From assembly GCF_003797825.1 (NCBI RefSeq), contig NZ_RKME01000031.1:1-56501 (forward strand): a DNA stretch of 56,501 nucleotides, read 5' to 3'. The position numbers were made by a program, and so were the translations under genes. This DNA comes from Gordonia sp. OPL2. GTDB lineage: Bacteria; Actinomycetota; Actinomycetes; Mycobacteriales; Mycobacteriaceae. This document shows positions 15,634 through 23,657 of this stretch, piece after piece (position 1 is the stretch's first letter; the number at the start of each line of letters is the position of its first letter). The notes beneath the pieces were generated by a model that was given only the letters and a program-made list of their open reading frames with translations, had not been told where the DNA came from and made no database searches.

Positions 15634-16392
15634 TCACTGCTTTCCGAGGGGAGCCACCTTCATCGCAGCAAGACACTCCCCGGCGACACGGTCAATAATC
15701 ACTTCCCAGTAGCCACGTGCCAGAGTGACCACCATGGTCTCGGCCTGACCACCGCGGGCGGTCACCGCGAGGAAGTCGTCGTAACCGATTGCCCGCGAAT
15801 AGCGGAACTCCCTGTGCAATTGTTTCTCGTGCAGCTCTGCCAGGTCCCATCGGTCCACTGCGAAAAGGCGATCAGGATCAAGATCGAGAACTTCCTGGTG
15901 AAACTGGGCCAAACCGTGGGTGGAGGTGTTGTGTTCTGCAAGGGCCAGGAGTTCGGTCTTGGTCAGCGTTTCCGGTGGCGTGTACTCCGGTTGCCCTCGG
16001 TAGACGCCGTCGGCGTCGACAGCTGCGGCGAAATCACTAAGTGACAGGTTCGCGATCGCCAAGTTGTCACTGACCGGGCTGGCTTGCGAGGCCGCCACAC
16101 GCAGCATCTCCACGTCATCGGAGTCCACCGACAGCGACAACACCAAAAGACGATGATCTGCACTCGTCATCGACTCATCGTCAGCGATCAGAGCGTAGGA
16201 ACGATCCGATGCACGGAGCGCATCACCGATGACCGAAGGCTCCGCACCCTCCCAGGAGCGATCATCAACCACTGTCAGATAGTGACCGTCCGAGGAATCA
16301 CCGGTGATGCTCGCGAGAACAGCACGCCATTGATCCTCATCCGTGAAAGACACACGCACAAGCAAGGACTGACCGGGCGGCAACTGAGGCAT
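15634..16392 (-). CDS. Hypothetical protein, 252 aa
   Basis: Unrecognised acidic soluble protein. The sequence alternates strand- and helix-like parts (SLLVRVSFTDEDQWRAVL, LLVLSLSVDSDDVEMLRVA, and a basic C-terminal domain ending RGYWEVIIDRVAG). The ATG at 16392 lies seven bases after a TAGGGT box and lacks a ribosome-binding site, so it is probably leaderless. It is convergent with the OLD gene and lies 51 bp downstream of csf3. Confidence 0.75.
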   Translation of the reverse strand: MPQLPPGQSLLVRVSFTDEDQWRAVLASITGDSSDGHYLTVVDDRSWEGAEPSVIGDALRASDRSYALIADDESMTSADHRLLVLSLSVDSDDVEMLRVAASQASPVSDNLAIANLSLSDFAAAVDADGVYRGQPEYTPPETLTKTELLALAEHNTSTHGLAQFHQEVLDLDPDRLFAVDRWDLAELHEKQLHREFRYSRAIGYDDFLAVTARGGQAETMVVTLARGYWEVIIDRVAGECLAAMKVAPLGKQ

Positions 16393-16399
16393 AGTCCCA

Positions 16400-16405
16400 A
16401 CCCTA
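16400..16405 (-). promoter_or_regulatory. -10 box of a leaderless transcript
   Basis: TAGGGT on the minus strand, seven bases before the ATG at 16392. Position and consensus fit a leaderless start. No convincing -35 can be fixed. Confidence 0.45.
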
Positions 16406-16443
16406 GTCCGCGGCAAAGGTTCCCGGGTGTTTCTCCACATCCC

Positions 16444-17193
16444 TCAGAATCGTCGTCCCAGGCCTGCCGCTGCGACGCCAGGTAGGTAGGCGTCGGGTGC
16501 GTGTCGGCTAGGATGAGTGTAGGGAGCGCGAACGGCTGCCCGTGAGCGTCCTCCATGGGTGAGGTCGGGGTGGTCGGCGAGGCAGGCAGTCGGCGCTATG
16601 CGCCCCAGCACTCCTGGCGTGTGTTCATGTCCGGCCGACCACCAGTCGTCGGCCGGGGCGTCGTCGACGGTCCAGGCGTTGACGCGGCCTTCGCCGCTGG
16701 TGCGGTATTTGCCGATCTCGCTCACTTCTGCCAGCAACTCACGAATGGCATCGGGGTCACCGACGGCCCGCCACGTCACAGTCGCGGTGACGGTGGCGAC
16801 CGCGGGGATGAGGCGCTTGCGGTAGTGCCCGCGCGCATCCGACACCGTTGACGGAACCAGTGCGGAAAGACGTTGCAGGTCGGCGTGATCGGTGCGGCTC
16901 GACCGGGTCCGCGTATCGGGATGTGAAGTGGCGGGAGTGGTGTTTGCGAAGGTGCACATCCAGTGCCACGGCTGCCCTAGCGTGCAGCGCGCCAGCGGCA
17001 GGTCCAGGTCCTCGGGTGTGGCCAGCGGGTCGTAGGTCAACACGTCGCCGCGGGCTGCGGCAGCAGCTTTGCGGCGGTGCCAGATGACTGAGGCGAGTAG
17101 CCCGTCGAGGCTGATGCCCCACGGTTGGCCGAAACACACGCCGTGCGGCAGGTCCGCGCGCACCCGCAGTGGTATCCGGACCGGCTGTGTCAC
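16444..17193 (-). CDS. Csf3, Cas5-type subunit of type IV-B CRISPR-Cas
   Basis: 249 aa. The N-terminal RAMP strand is followed by SLDGLLASVIW, the Csf3 pattern of LDgLLA. Residues 141-174 (TWRAVGDPDAIRELLAEVSE, then IGKYRTSGEGRVNAW) carry the glycine-rich Cas5/Csf3 loop (GK-R-G-G-V-W). Csf3 is expected to cap the 5' end of the guide RNA in the type IV ribonucleoprotein. GTG 17193 overlaps the stop of the GNAT gene (GTGA). It is the last csf gene in the operon. About 50 Pro/His/Arg-rich residues follow the conserved part. Confidence 0.88.
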   Translation of the reverse strand: MTQPVRIPLRVRADLPHGVCFGQPWGISLDGLLASVIWHRRKAAAAARGDVLTYDPLATPEDLDLPLARCTLGQPWHWMCTFANTTPATSHPDTRTRSSRTDHADLQRLSALVPSTVSDARGHYRKRLIPAVATVTATVTWRAVGDPDAIRELLAEVSEIGKYRTSGEGRVNAWTVDDAPADDWWSAGHEHTPGVLGRIAPTACLADHPDLTHGGRSRAAVRAPYTHPSRHAPDAYLPGVAAAGLGRRF

Positions 17194-17699
17194 TGCGGAT
17201 TCCCGCGGCCCGGCTCGCCGGACCGGACAGTCGGTGCCGAATTGGTGGTGGGCGTGCGGATCATAGTGTCGGTGTCGCCGGTGAATCCGCAGCGCAGGTA
17301 GAGCGGGATCGATGCTGGTGTGGGCGAGAGCATCACTTTGCTGTAGCCACGGTCATCGGCGACGGCGGTCGCGGCCGTCACCAACGCCGCACCGATGCCG
17401 TGGCCGCGATGAGCGGGGTGGACGAACAGGTGACCGAGGTAGCCCCAGCAGGCCGGATACCGGGTGCTGGGTCGCGGCATCCGCTGGTACTCGGTCAGAC
17501 ACACCATCCCCACCGGTCTGATCGCGGTGCGGGCCACCCACACCGAGCGGCGCCCATCGGTCATCCACTCCGCGACAGCGGCAACAAAGTTCTCCTCCGC
17601 TGTCCACGGCGGGGTGCTCGTGTCGGTGGCATACGTCCATTCCCACCGCAGCTGCGCGACCTCGAGCGCCGCCGGGCTTTCGGTGATGTCCACGCTCAC
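17190..17699 (-). CDS. GNAT N-acetyltransferase inside the csf operon
   Basis: 169 aa. The GNAT acetyl-CoA-binding core is visible: VGMVCLTEY strand, then GYLGHLFVHPAHRGHGIGAALV (the R/Q-x-x-G-x-G/A loop, HRGHGIGAAL), and VMLSPTPASIPLYLRCGF for the last strand-helix. Both ends overlap their neighbours by four bases (GTGA with csf2 upstream, GTGA with csf3 downstream), so it is fully embedded in the CRISPR effector operon. The substrate is unknown. Because csf operons normally run csf1-cas11-csf2-csf3, this is an insertion. Confidence 0.9.
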   Translation of the reverse strand: MSVDITESPAALEVAQLRWEWTYATDTSTPPWTAEENFVAAVAEWMTDGRRSVWVARTAIRPVGMVCLTEYQRMPRPSTRYPACWGYLGHLFVHPAHRGHGIGAALVTAATAVADDRGYSKVMLSPTPASIPLYLRCGFTGDTDTMIRTPTTNSAPTVRSGEPGRGNPQ

Positions 17700-18571
17700 C
17701 GCAGCTCTGCCAGCGCGGCGAGCGCCGCCTCGCGGTTGCCGGCCACCGCGGTGCGCCAGTCGGTGGTCGGGTCCGGCGTGTGGGTGGTGGTGATGTGGGC
17801 GTGGATGCGGCCGTAGCCGGCGGCGACGCGCCCGCCGAGGTGACCGGCCTCGGCGAAGACGGTGAGGATGTCGTGCAGGAGTGCGTATTCGACGGGTGTT
17901 GCATGGGTGACGCGGAGTTGGCCGGCTAGTCGGGTGCCGGCGATCAGGGTTTCGGTGTCCAGGCGGATCGGACTGAACGCCTCCCCCACCACAGCCTGAC
18001 CGTCAGTCTCGGTGGAGACGTCTGTCTGCAGGTCGTTGAGGTGGGAGGTGGATTCCTGCCCGAGGACGGTGTGGATCGACGCCGGCACCGGCCCATCAGC
18101 CGACGGTGGCGTCGGCAGTAGGTGTGTGGTGTCGGCGGTGATGGGAACGACCTTGGACACCACCAGTTTCCCGGACATGATGCGCGCGTTCGCCGCCCCG
18201 CCGAACAGTCCGATCAGCGGCACCAATGTCTTGAGTTCGCGTTCCTGCTCCGGGGTCATCTCGCGAGTGGATTTGCGCAGGAAGCCGCCGTTGCGCAACA
18301 GGTGCGCCGCGGCCGGGGGCAGCTGTCCGGCGTAGTCGAGGACATCGGCGAGGAGGGTTTCGCCGGTGCGGCGCAGGATGCCGCGCCAGGCGTTGCCGGA
18401 GATGATCGGCACCACCGCCACCTCACCGGCCGGGGTCAGCACTTTCTCCCGCCGGAACAAGCTTTGTATCGAGGAGGTATTGCGTGTGTCATCGCGATGC
18501 ACGATCGACGTCAGGGCAGTGATGTCGACGTCGAACACCGCCGAGATCAGCGGCGCACCCTGCTGCCCCAT
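17696..18571 (-). CDS. Csf2, Cas7-type backbone subunit of type IV-B CRISPR-Cas
   Basis: 291 aa. Characteristic Cas7/Csf2 features: an N-terminal RAMP strand (AVFDVDITALTSIVH), a motif PIISGNAWRGILRR at about 55-68 (the P-x-x-x-G-N-x-x-R-G element), and LIGLFGGAANARIMSGKLVVS. The C-terminal half (VEYALLHDILTVFAEAGHLGGRVAAGYGRI) carries the glycine-rich end of the RRM-like fold. Csf2 multimers form the guide-binding backbone. The ATG at 18571 overlaps the cas11 stop by one base (TGATG). Confidence 0.92.
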   Translation of the reverse strand: MGQQGAPLISAVFDVDITALTSIVHRDDTRNTSSIQSLFRREKVLTPAGEVAVVPIISGNAWRGILRRTGETLLADVLDYAGQLPPAAAHLLRNGGFLRKSTREMTPEQERELKTLVPLIGLFGGAANARIMSGKLVVSKVVPITADTTHLLPTPPSADGPVPASIHTVLGQESTSHLNDLQTDVSTETDGQAVVGEAFSPIRLDTETLIAGTRLAGQLRVTHATPVEYALLHDILTVFAEAGHLGGRVAAGYGRIHAHITTTHTPDPTTDWRTAVAGNREAALAALAELR

Positions 18572-19020
18572 CAGCTCCCCTCACCCGCCGCGTCGACGGC
18601 CTCGGTGGTGCGGCGGTGTTCGGCGACGGTCTCGGCGATGATGCGCACTCGCAGCACGAGGGCCGGTAGCTGCTCACGCAGGATCGCCAGCACAGGCGCG
18701 GACGGTTCAGCCAGCAGTTGGGCCACCTCGAGGCGCCGGGCCTTGTCGGTGACCACGATCGGCAGAGCCTGCGCGAGCAGTGACCACCAGGCGGGCAAGG
18801 TGTCAGCGCGATAGGTGGCGGTGCGGACCCGCGACGGCAGCAGTTCGTCCCAGTAGCGGCGGCGGTGCTCACCGATCCAGGAATCCCAGTCCAGGTTGTA
18901 GTGCACCAACAGCAGCAGGCGTTCGGCGGTGATCGCCGCCGGCTGCGTCAAGGCTGGGAGTTCCGGGACCGCGGCCAGCCACCGCTCCGTCGGCGACACT
19001 GCCGGCATCTGGCCGGTCAC
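18571..19020 (-). CDS. Cas11-like small subunit of type IV-B CRISPR-Cas
   Basis: 149 aa, almost wholly helical (ERLLLLVHYNLDWDSWIGEHRRRYWDEL). Its place between csf1 and csf2, its size and its helical nature fit the Cas11 small subunit of type IV-B complexes, which lines the inner arch along the crRNA-target duplex. Small subunits diverge fast, so the call rests mainly on context. The GTG at 19020 forms a GTGA overlap with the csf1 stop. Confidence 0.75.
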   Translation of the reverse strand: MTGQMPAVSPTERWLAAVPELPALTQPAAITAERLLLLVHYNLDWDSWIGEHRRRYWDELLPSRVRTATYRADTLPAWWSLLAQALPIVVTDKARRLEVAQLLAEPSAPVLAILREQLPALVLRVRIIAETVAEHRRTTEAVDAAGEGS

Positions 19021-19700
19021 CGAGGAGTTCCGACGGTGGTGGGTGTGGACAGGGCGATCGCGGCGTCCCACCACGCCCCTGGGTGGGTGCGCCACGCCTG
19101 CAAGGCGTCCCAGCGCTCCAAGATCATCGGCCACCGCTCGGTGGGGGTGGCGCGCAAGACCGTGATCGGCGGGGCCGGGTCGGTGAGCATGACTGCGCGT
19201 ATCCCGGGCAGGGTGCGTAGCCAGCGCAACGCGTGCAGAAGGTCCACCGCGGCATCATCCCACCGCAGCGCGGTGTCATCGGTGCAAACATGCCCCCACC
19301 GCGCCGTCGGCAGGATATGGCGGCGCCCGCGCACCGGGATCACCACCACCCGATCGGCTGGCAACGGCCTCACGGCCAGCAGCTGGCCGAGCGCAGGTCG
19401 TTCAAGCAGGGTGCGGGCCGGTGGCTGCTGGTCGACGACGTAGACGGTGCGGCGCAACTCGGCGCTCGCATACGTCCAGGCACACGCCGCGCACAGCCAG
19501 TCACCGCCATACACCCACGACTCGAGGTCGGTGAACTTGCGCGAGACCACCTGTGTCGCGGCGATCATCGTCAGCTCGTCGCTGCCGCACGCCGCGCACC
19601 ACACCCCAGCCGCGGCAGTGGCCGCCGCCGACGGCGTCGGTTCCGGGGCGCCAGCGGCTCGCCAGGCCGTGAATGCAGGAGACCCGGCCGGGGAGGTCAT
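19017..19700 (-). CDS. Csf1, Cas8-like large subunit with zinc finger
   Basis: 227 aa. Two CxxC pairs (C35/C38 in WCAACG and C70/C73 in WLCAAC) with FTDLE between them form the zinc finger typical of Csf1. The remaining region (ILPTARWGHVCTDDTALRW...AVMLTDPAPPITVLR) is an alpha/beta part without an evident active site. Csf1 is the signature protein of type IV systems. It is the first gene of the operon; ATG 19700 is preceded only by a weak GGTGAT. Upstream (19701-19809) lies a short gap that may hold a promoter. Confidence 0.85.
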   Translation of the reverse strand: MTSPAGSPAFTAWRAAGAPEPTPSAAATAAAGVWCAACGSDELTMIAATQVVSRKFTDLESWVYGGDWLCAACAWTYASAELRRTVYVVDQQPPARTLLERPALGQLLAVRPLPADRVVVIPVRGRRHILPTARWGHVCTDDTALRWDDAAVDLLHALRWLRTLPGIRAVMLTDPAPPITVLRATPTERWPMILERWDALQAWRTHPGAWWDAAIALSTPTTVGTPR

Positions 19701-19809
19701 CAATCGATCACCACCCCCTAACCGGGCCCGTTCTGAACGCGATACTGCGCACAGACCTGATAGATGAGAAGTACCCGTAACCCTATCGGGCGCCGGTGGA
19801 ATCGTGGGG

Positions 19810-20163
19810 TCAGCTCGCCGCCGGCGGGACCGCGCCGTCCTCAGAGGCGGTGGCGGCGACGGTGAGCGCATCCGGCGGTACCCACAAGGTGACCGGCAGC
19901 CGGGACTGCCCGTTGGCGCTGGAGATCTGCACGTAGACCAGGGCCCGCCATTGCCCATCGGCCATACCGAGCCATGCCATCTGCCACCCAGCGAGCTGTG
20001 GGTTGATCTGGGCGCCGTTGGCGCGCACGTGCAGACTCACCCCGGACCGGCCGAACCGGCGACCACGCCCCAGCGTCGGATCGATCACGGTCATATCGAC
20101 GGTGACCGCCCGGGGCGGATCGAACACCCGCAGCGTCCTCGCGTCAGACCACTGTTCGAACAC
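19810..20163 (-). CDS. Hypothetical protein upstream of csf1, 117 aa
   Basis: Unrecognised. It is beta-rich (VTVDMTVIDPTLGRGRRFG, GVSLHVRANGAQINPQ, WRALVYVQISSANGQ). A plausible GTG start at 20163 has AAGGTC upstream. The IS3-type element begins only ~20 bp further up, so either the gene lost its natural promoter or 5' end to the insertion, or the GTG is the true start. It is 109 bp upstream of csf1 in the same direction and could be co-transcribed with the CRISPR genes. Confidence 0.6.
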   Translation of the reverse strand: MFEQWSDARTLRVFDPPRAVTVDMTVIDPTLGRGRRFGRSGVSLHVRANGAQINPQLAGWQMAWLGMADGQWRALVYVQISSANGQSRLPVTLWVPPDALTVAATASEDGAVPPAAS

Positions 20164-20251
20164 ACGTGCGACCTTACGGTAGTCTAGTGCGTCAAACTTT
20201 CTGGCAGGGTCGCTGAGTGCAGGATCTCGGCGTCGAGTTGGAAGGGAGTTG

Positions 20252-20605
20252 ATGGGCGAGATGGCTCGAACACGGCAGTCGAAGACGCCGGCAGCGGAGA
20301 AGGTGCGCATCGTGTTGTCGGTGTTGGCCGGTGAGATGTCGGCCGCGGAGGCGGCACGCCGCCATGGGTTGTCCGAGACCACGGTCGGCAAATGGAAACA
20401 CGCGTTCATCACCGCCGGCACAAAGGAGCTCGAAGACCGTCTCGGCGGCTCGCCCGGTGCCCAAGGCTCACCGGAGCAGCGACGGTTGCGGCGGGAGAAT
20501 CAGGAACTCAAACTCGCTCTGGCCGAGGCGACGGTTCAGCTTCGTATTTGGCAGCACGGCGCCGAGTATGTTGATCGGGTCCCTTCGCGGACCTCGATGC
20601 CCTGA
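20252..20605 (+). CDS. IS3-family OrfA, 117 aa
   Basis: N-terminal helix-turn-helix (EKVRIVLSVLAGEMSAAEAARRHGLSETTVGKWK) for end binding, then a leucine-zipper-like helix (RRLRRENQELKLALAEATVQLR) for multimerisation. A GGGAG site lies just before ATG 20252; ATG 20261 is an alternative. The frame of OrfB stays open upstream of its GTG (reading DALRVAAG), so a frameshifted OrfAB fusion is likely. Confidence 0.85.
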   Translation: MGEMARTRQSKTPAAEKVRIVLSVLAGEMSAAEAARRHGLSETTVGKWKHAFITAGTKELEDRLGGSPGAQGSPEQRRLRRENQELKLALAEATVQLRIWQHGAEYVDRVPSRTSMP

Positions 20606-20607
20606 GA

Positions 20608-21522
20608 GTGGCAGCGGGGCTGCCGGTATCGAGGTTCGCTCGACTCGCAGACATCCCTGAGCGCACCTACCGACGACGATTATCTCGTCTGCGTGACGGG
20701 GTGCCGGTCAAGGGGCCGTGGCCCGCCCGACAGGTAGATCGATGCGAGCCGATCGCCGCCAAGTATGCCCAGGACTGGCCGGCGTGGGGTCATCGCAAGA
20801 TCGCCGCGCTGATGCGCGCTGATGGCCACGACGTGTCGGACTCGACTGTCGAACGAGCATTGCGCCGGCGTGGACTGTTGTTGCCGCTGGGGTTCCGGGC
20901 GGACCGCAAGTCGTGGGCCAAGTTGCGCCGCCGGGTCTTTCACAATCCGCCTACCGTGCGCAATCGGGTGTGGCAGACCGACTTCTCCGAATTCGAAACC
21001 ATCAACGGCGGTATCTGGCGGATCTGCGCGGTCATCGACTACGCCACCAAGTATTGCCTGGCCATCACCGTCACACCGACCGCCCGCGGCGCCGACGCGT
21101 TGGCCTGTCTCCAGCTGGCTGTCGCCGAGGCCGAGCGGGTCCTCGATCTCGACGACCTGCGTACTGATCGTGGCGTGATGGATGTTGTCGACGACACCGA
21201 CACCGTGATCGGGCAGGCGTCGGCACCGATCGCCGTGGTCTCCGACAACGGCCCATGCTTTCGCGGCGAAGTTTTCAAAGCAGCGTTCGCCGGGGATGAC
21301 CCGCTGCTACGCCATGTACGAACGCGAGTACGCTCACCCCAGACCAACGGGGTGATCGAGCGATTCTTCGGCACCCTCAAGTATGAACACCTCTACCGCG
21401 GACTGATCGGCGACGGCGACGCCCTCGACATGGAAGTCCACCGCTACCGCCACATCTACAACTCGATTAGGCCGCATCAGGGTTTAGGTGGGACTACACC
21501 TGGCCTCAGGTATCGCGCCTGA
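20608..21522 (+). CDS. IS3-family OrfB, DDE transposase, 304 aa
   Basis: A helix-turn-helix region (ERTYRRRLSRLRDG, HRKIAALMRADGHDVSDSTVERALRRRG) is followed by an rve-type DDE core: first Asp in WQTDFSEF, second Asp in VVSDNGPC, Glu in NGVIERFFGTLK. It ends with the IS3 family tail (HRYRHIYNSIRPHQGLGGTTP). It appears intact, so the element may be active. Confidence 0.92.
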   Translation: MAAGLPVSRFARLADIPERTYRRRLSRLRDGVPVKGPWPARQVDRCEPIAAKYAQDWPAWGHRKIAALMRADGHDVSDSTVERALRRRGLLLPLGFRADRKSWAKLRRRVFHNPPTVRNRVWQTDFSEFETINGGIWRICAVIDYATKYCLAITVTPTARGADALACLQLAVAEAERVLDLDDLRTDRGVMDVVDDTDTVIGQASAPIAVVSDNGPCFRGEVFKAAFAGDDPLLRHVRTRVRSPQTNGVIERFFGTLKYEHLYRGLIGDGDALDMEVHRYRHIYNSIRPHQGLGGTTPGLRYRA

Positions 21523-21580
21523 GCCCCCAGCAGCATGCTGTGGCTGGTTGCGTATTCTGCTGGCGAGTCGTTGGGGTCGG

Positions 21581-22030
21581 CTACTCGGCGATGAACTCGG
21601 CGAGATCTATGCCGCGTTCCGCGGCCAGCGACTTGAGCTTCTCGGCGTCGTCGATTTGGATGCAGACGCAGGCGTGTAGGCCGTCGTTGTCGCGGCGCAG
21701 GATGTAGTAGGCGTTGCTGTCGGTGAGTTGACTGCCATTGGCGTCGTGGAAGATCCAGCGCACTCTGACCAGGCTGATCTTCTCGGTGAGGTGGTCGACG
21801 CCGAGGCATTCGTGGCTGACCGACGCCAAACCGAGTGCGCGGTAGAGCGGGTAGGACTGCTCAAGACTGTGTGCCATGGTTTCGCGGTCGTCAACGACGC
21901 CGGCGAATCGATCATCGATGATCGTGCCGGGGGTGGACCACAATTGTGCTGCTGCGGTCGAGTCGAAGGCGCTCAGCGTCTCGGCGTAGCGGTTGAGGTA
22001 GTCGTCGATTTCCGGGTTGATCTGGTTCAT
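21581..22030 (-). CDS. SnoaL/NTF2-like protein, 149 aa
   Basis: The layout of helix-helix (INPEIDDYLNRYAETLSAFD then AAAQLWSTPGTIIDD) followed by strands (SLVRVRWIFHDANGSQL, SNAYYILRRDNDGL) fits the cone-shaped NTF2/SnoaL fold used by small ligand-binding or isomerase proteins. ATG 22030 has AGGACC nearby. It is transcribed after the DeoR/YafY-like regulator 32 bp upstream, a common pairing in actinobacterial chromosomes, so this pair may be chromosomal cargo. Substrate unknown. Confidence 0.75.
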   Translation of the reverse strand: MNQINPEIDDYLNRYAETLSAFDSTAAAQLWSTPGTIIDDRFAGVVDDRETMAHSLEQSYPLYRALGLASVSHECLGVDHLTEKISLVRVRWIFHDANGSQLTDSNAYYILRRDNDGLHACVCIQIDDAEKLKSLAAERGIDLAEFIAE

Positions 22031-22062
22031 GGTCCTGAACCTATTCCCAAACACCGTCACCG

Positions 22063-22446
22063 CTACGTCGGTGTTTGATGTTTATCGGTGAGGGCGTCGG
22101 AAAGCTTGGCGAACACGCTCTGGGCCGTGGCCGAACTGTATGGACCAATACATACGAGAGCAGCGACAAGCGCCGAAACCTCGCCCGGAGACAGCGACAC
22201 CTCACACTCTCGGTCGTTACCGGCCAGGCGGTACCCGCCTCGCAACCCCGTGACCACCTCGAGCGGAATACCAGCCCCGCGCAAACGCGCGACATCCCGC
22301 TCAATCGTGCGAGTACTGACTCCCACGAGGTCGGCAAGCTGCCCCGCCGTAGTCACCTTCGGATAACGGGCCCGCAGGTGCTCAATCACCGCATGCTGAC
22401 GCTCCACCAGTGGCAAGAGTTGGTGCAAACGAATCGAAGGGTCCAC
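22063..22446 (-). CDS. Short YafY/DeoR-type HTH regulator, 127 aa
   Basis: The N-terminal winged helix-turn-helix (TTAGQLADLVGVSTRTIERDVARLRGAGIPLEVVTGLRGGYRLAG) is the HTH_11 form of YafY-type regulators. The usual WYL ligand domain (~200 aa) is missing: only ~55 residues follow. Either it is a naturally short form or it is truncated. GTG 22446 is used. It likely regulates itself and the adjacent NTF2-like gene. Confidence 0.85.
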   Translation of the reverse strand: MDPSIRLHQLLPLVERQHAVIEHLRARYPKVTTAGQLADLVGVSTRTIERDVARLRGAGIPLEVVTGLRGGYRLAGNDRECEVSLSPGEVSALVAALVCIGPYSSATAQSVFAKLSDALTDKHQTPT

Positions 22447-22634
22447 ACCCCAACCAGATCACAAACGCCGCACCATCAACGCAGACGGCAGCTCCTGCCA
22501 CCTACTTGACGCAGGACAGTAGCCTCGGGGTGTGGGCGAGGGCCTGGCACCACGAAAGTGTCTGCACGTCGCGCCGGGAAGCTCTGCGTCAGAGAACTGT
22601 CAGGCTCTCGCCCATTCCCCCGACTCGGTCGCGC

Positions 22635-23000
22635 TTAGGTGATCCTGCTGAGGTGTTCGAGGAGGACGAGTAGGGCGAGTTTGCCGTGTAGCGATATGCG
22701 TCGCTCCGTGGCCGTGCTGCCGGTGTAGTCCTCGACGTGGCGGCGCCACACCGACTCGGCGCCCAGGTGAGTCAGGTGGGCGCGGAGGGCGGCGTCGATG
22801 TGGGTGTGGGCGTCGTCGAGGTCGCGAAAGGTCGGCGGGACGGTCTGCTCGAGTAGCTCGGCGTGGCCGGCCAGGGTTGCGCTCATCTGCTGCGCCATCG
22901 ACGATCCGAGTTCGGCCAAGGCGAGCACGTGAATCGGTGCCTGCGCCAGCTCGAGCAACGGGGTCGGTTCGCCGGCATCGTCGACGTCATGGCCACCCAT
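22635..23000 (-). CDS. Hypothetical helical protein, 121 aa
   Basis: Unrecognised. All-helical, with His/Leu/Ala-rich segments (PIHVLALAELGSSMAQQMSATLAGHAELL). The ATG at 23000 is preceded by GGGGAGGA, a strong site, and follows the HU gene by 25 bp, so the two are co-transcribed. It is the last gene of the long leftward block. Confidence 0.75.
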   Translation of the reverse strand: MGGHDVDDAGEPTPLLELAQAPIHVLALAELGSSMAQQMSATLAGHAELLEQTVPPTFRDLDDAHTHIDAALRAHLTHLGAESVWRRHVEDYTGSTATERRISLHGKLALLVLLEHLSRIT

Positions 23001-23025
23001 CAGTCCTCCCCTTGTCGGCGCAGCG

Positions 23026-23475
23026 TCAGCGGTTCCGCTTGGCGGCCGTCTTTTTCGCGGGCGCCGTCTTCGCTGTGGCCTTCTTCGCTGGTGCGGTCTT
23101 CTTCGCGGCCGCAGCCTTGGTTGTTTTCTTCGCGGCGGCGGTGGGTTCGGCGGCGCCCCGCACGATCGCCAGTCCGGTACGCGGCAGCTTCTGCTGTCCA
23201 CCGATGATCGCCCTGAACTGCGTGCCCGGCCGGAATGCCGGGACCGAGCGGGCTTTGACCTTGACCGGCTCGCCGGTGCGCGGGTTGCGTCCGGTCCGGG
23301 CTGCGCGGCGTTTCTTCTCGAAGACGCCGAACCCGGCGATCGTCACCGACTCGCCCTTGTTGACCGTGCGCACGATCGTGTCGACGACCTGCTCGACCAG
23401 CACGGTGGCCTCCCGGGCGGTGACCTCGTCACCGAGTCCGGCATCGACAGCGGCGATCAGTTCAGCTTTGTTCAT
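23026..23475 (-). CDS. HU-type nucleoid protein with Lys/Ala/Pro tail, 149 aa
   Basis: Residues 1-95 are a canonical HU: MNKAELIAAVDAGLG, GFGVFEKKRRAARTGRNPRTGE and the arm ending VPAFRPG. Residues 100-149 form a basic tail with repeated PAKK/AAKK units, as in mycobacterial HupB. It bends and compacts DNA and may be used on the plasmid or delivered DNA. ATG 23475 begins at the typical MNKAEL. The position within the conjugation block suggests a plasmid-encoded nucleoid protein. Confidence 0.93.
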   Translation of the reverse strand: MNKAELIAAVDAGLGDEVTAREATVLVEQVVDTIVRTVNKGESVTIAGFGVFEKKRRAARTGRNPRTGEPVKVKARSVPAFRPGTQFRAIIGGQQKLPRTGLAIVRGAAEPTAAAKKTTKAAAAKKTAPAKKATAKTAPAKKTAAKRNR

Positions 23476-23657
23476 CAGAGTTCTCGCAATCTCCCCGCAC
23501 AGGGGATCAGACCGTGTGGCGGGTATCGCCACTAGAGAGGCCGGTCAAACCTTGCCCACCGTAGAGACTTGCCCACTGCGCCGCAAACACTCTCACCCTC
23601 AACGTCATGGGCACGACATGAATAGCGTTGCACTCCAGGGATTCACACCAGAAATGA

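Larger units (their letters stand above)
20186..21550 (+). mobile_element. IS3-family insertion sequence
   Basis: Two ORFs (HTH/leucine-zipper OrfA and DDE integrase OrfB) in the IS3 layout, about 1.35 kb. The left end is taken near TGCGTCAAACTTTCTGGCAG (20189) and the right end within ~30 bp after the OrfB stop. I could not pair terminal inverted repeats or a target duplication by eye, so both borders are approximate. It lies just upstream of the short gene preceding csf1. Confidence 0.8.

Noticed and set aside
20164..20421. Minus-strand continuation of the 19810 gene into the IS element
   Set aside because: The frame stays open by chance through the IS end and OrfA. The codons there are antisense to the transposase gene.
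20189..21570. Direct similarity between the two IS flanks (TGCGT...CTGGC)
   Set aside because: The match is weak and in direct rather than inverted orientation, so it was not used as terminal repeats.
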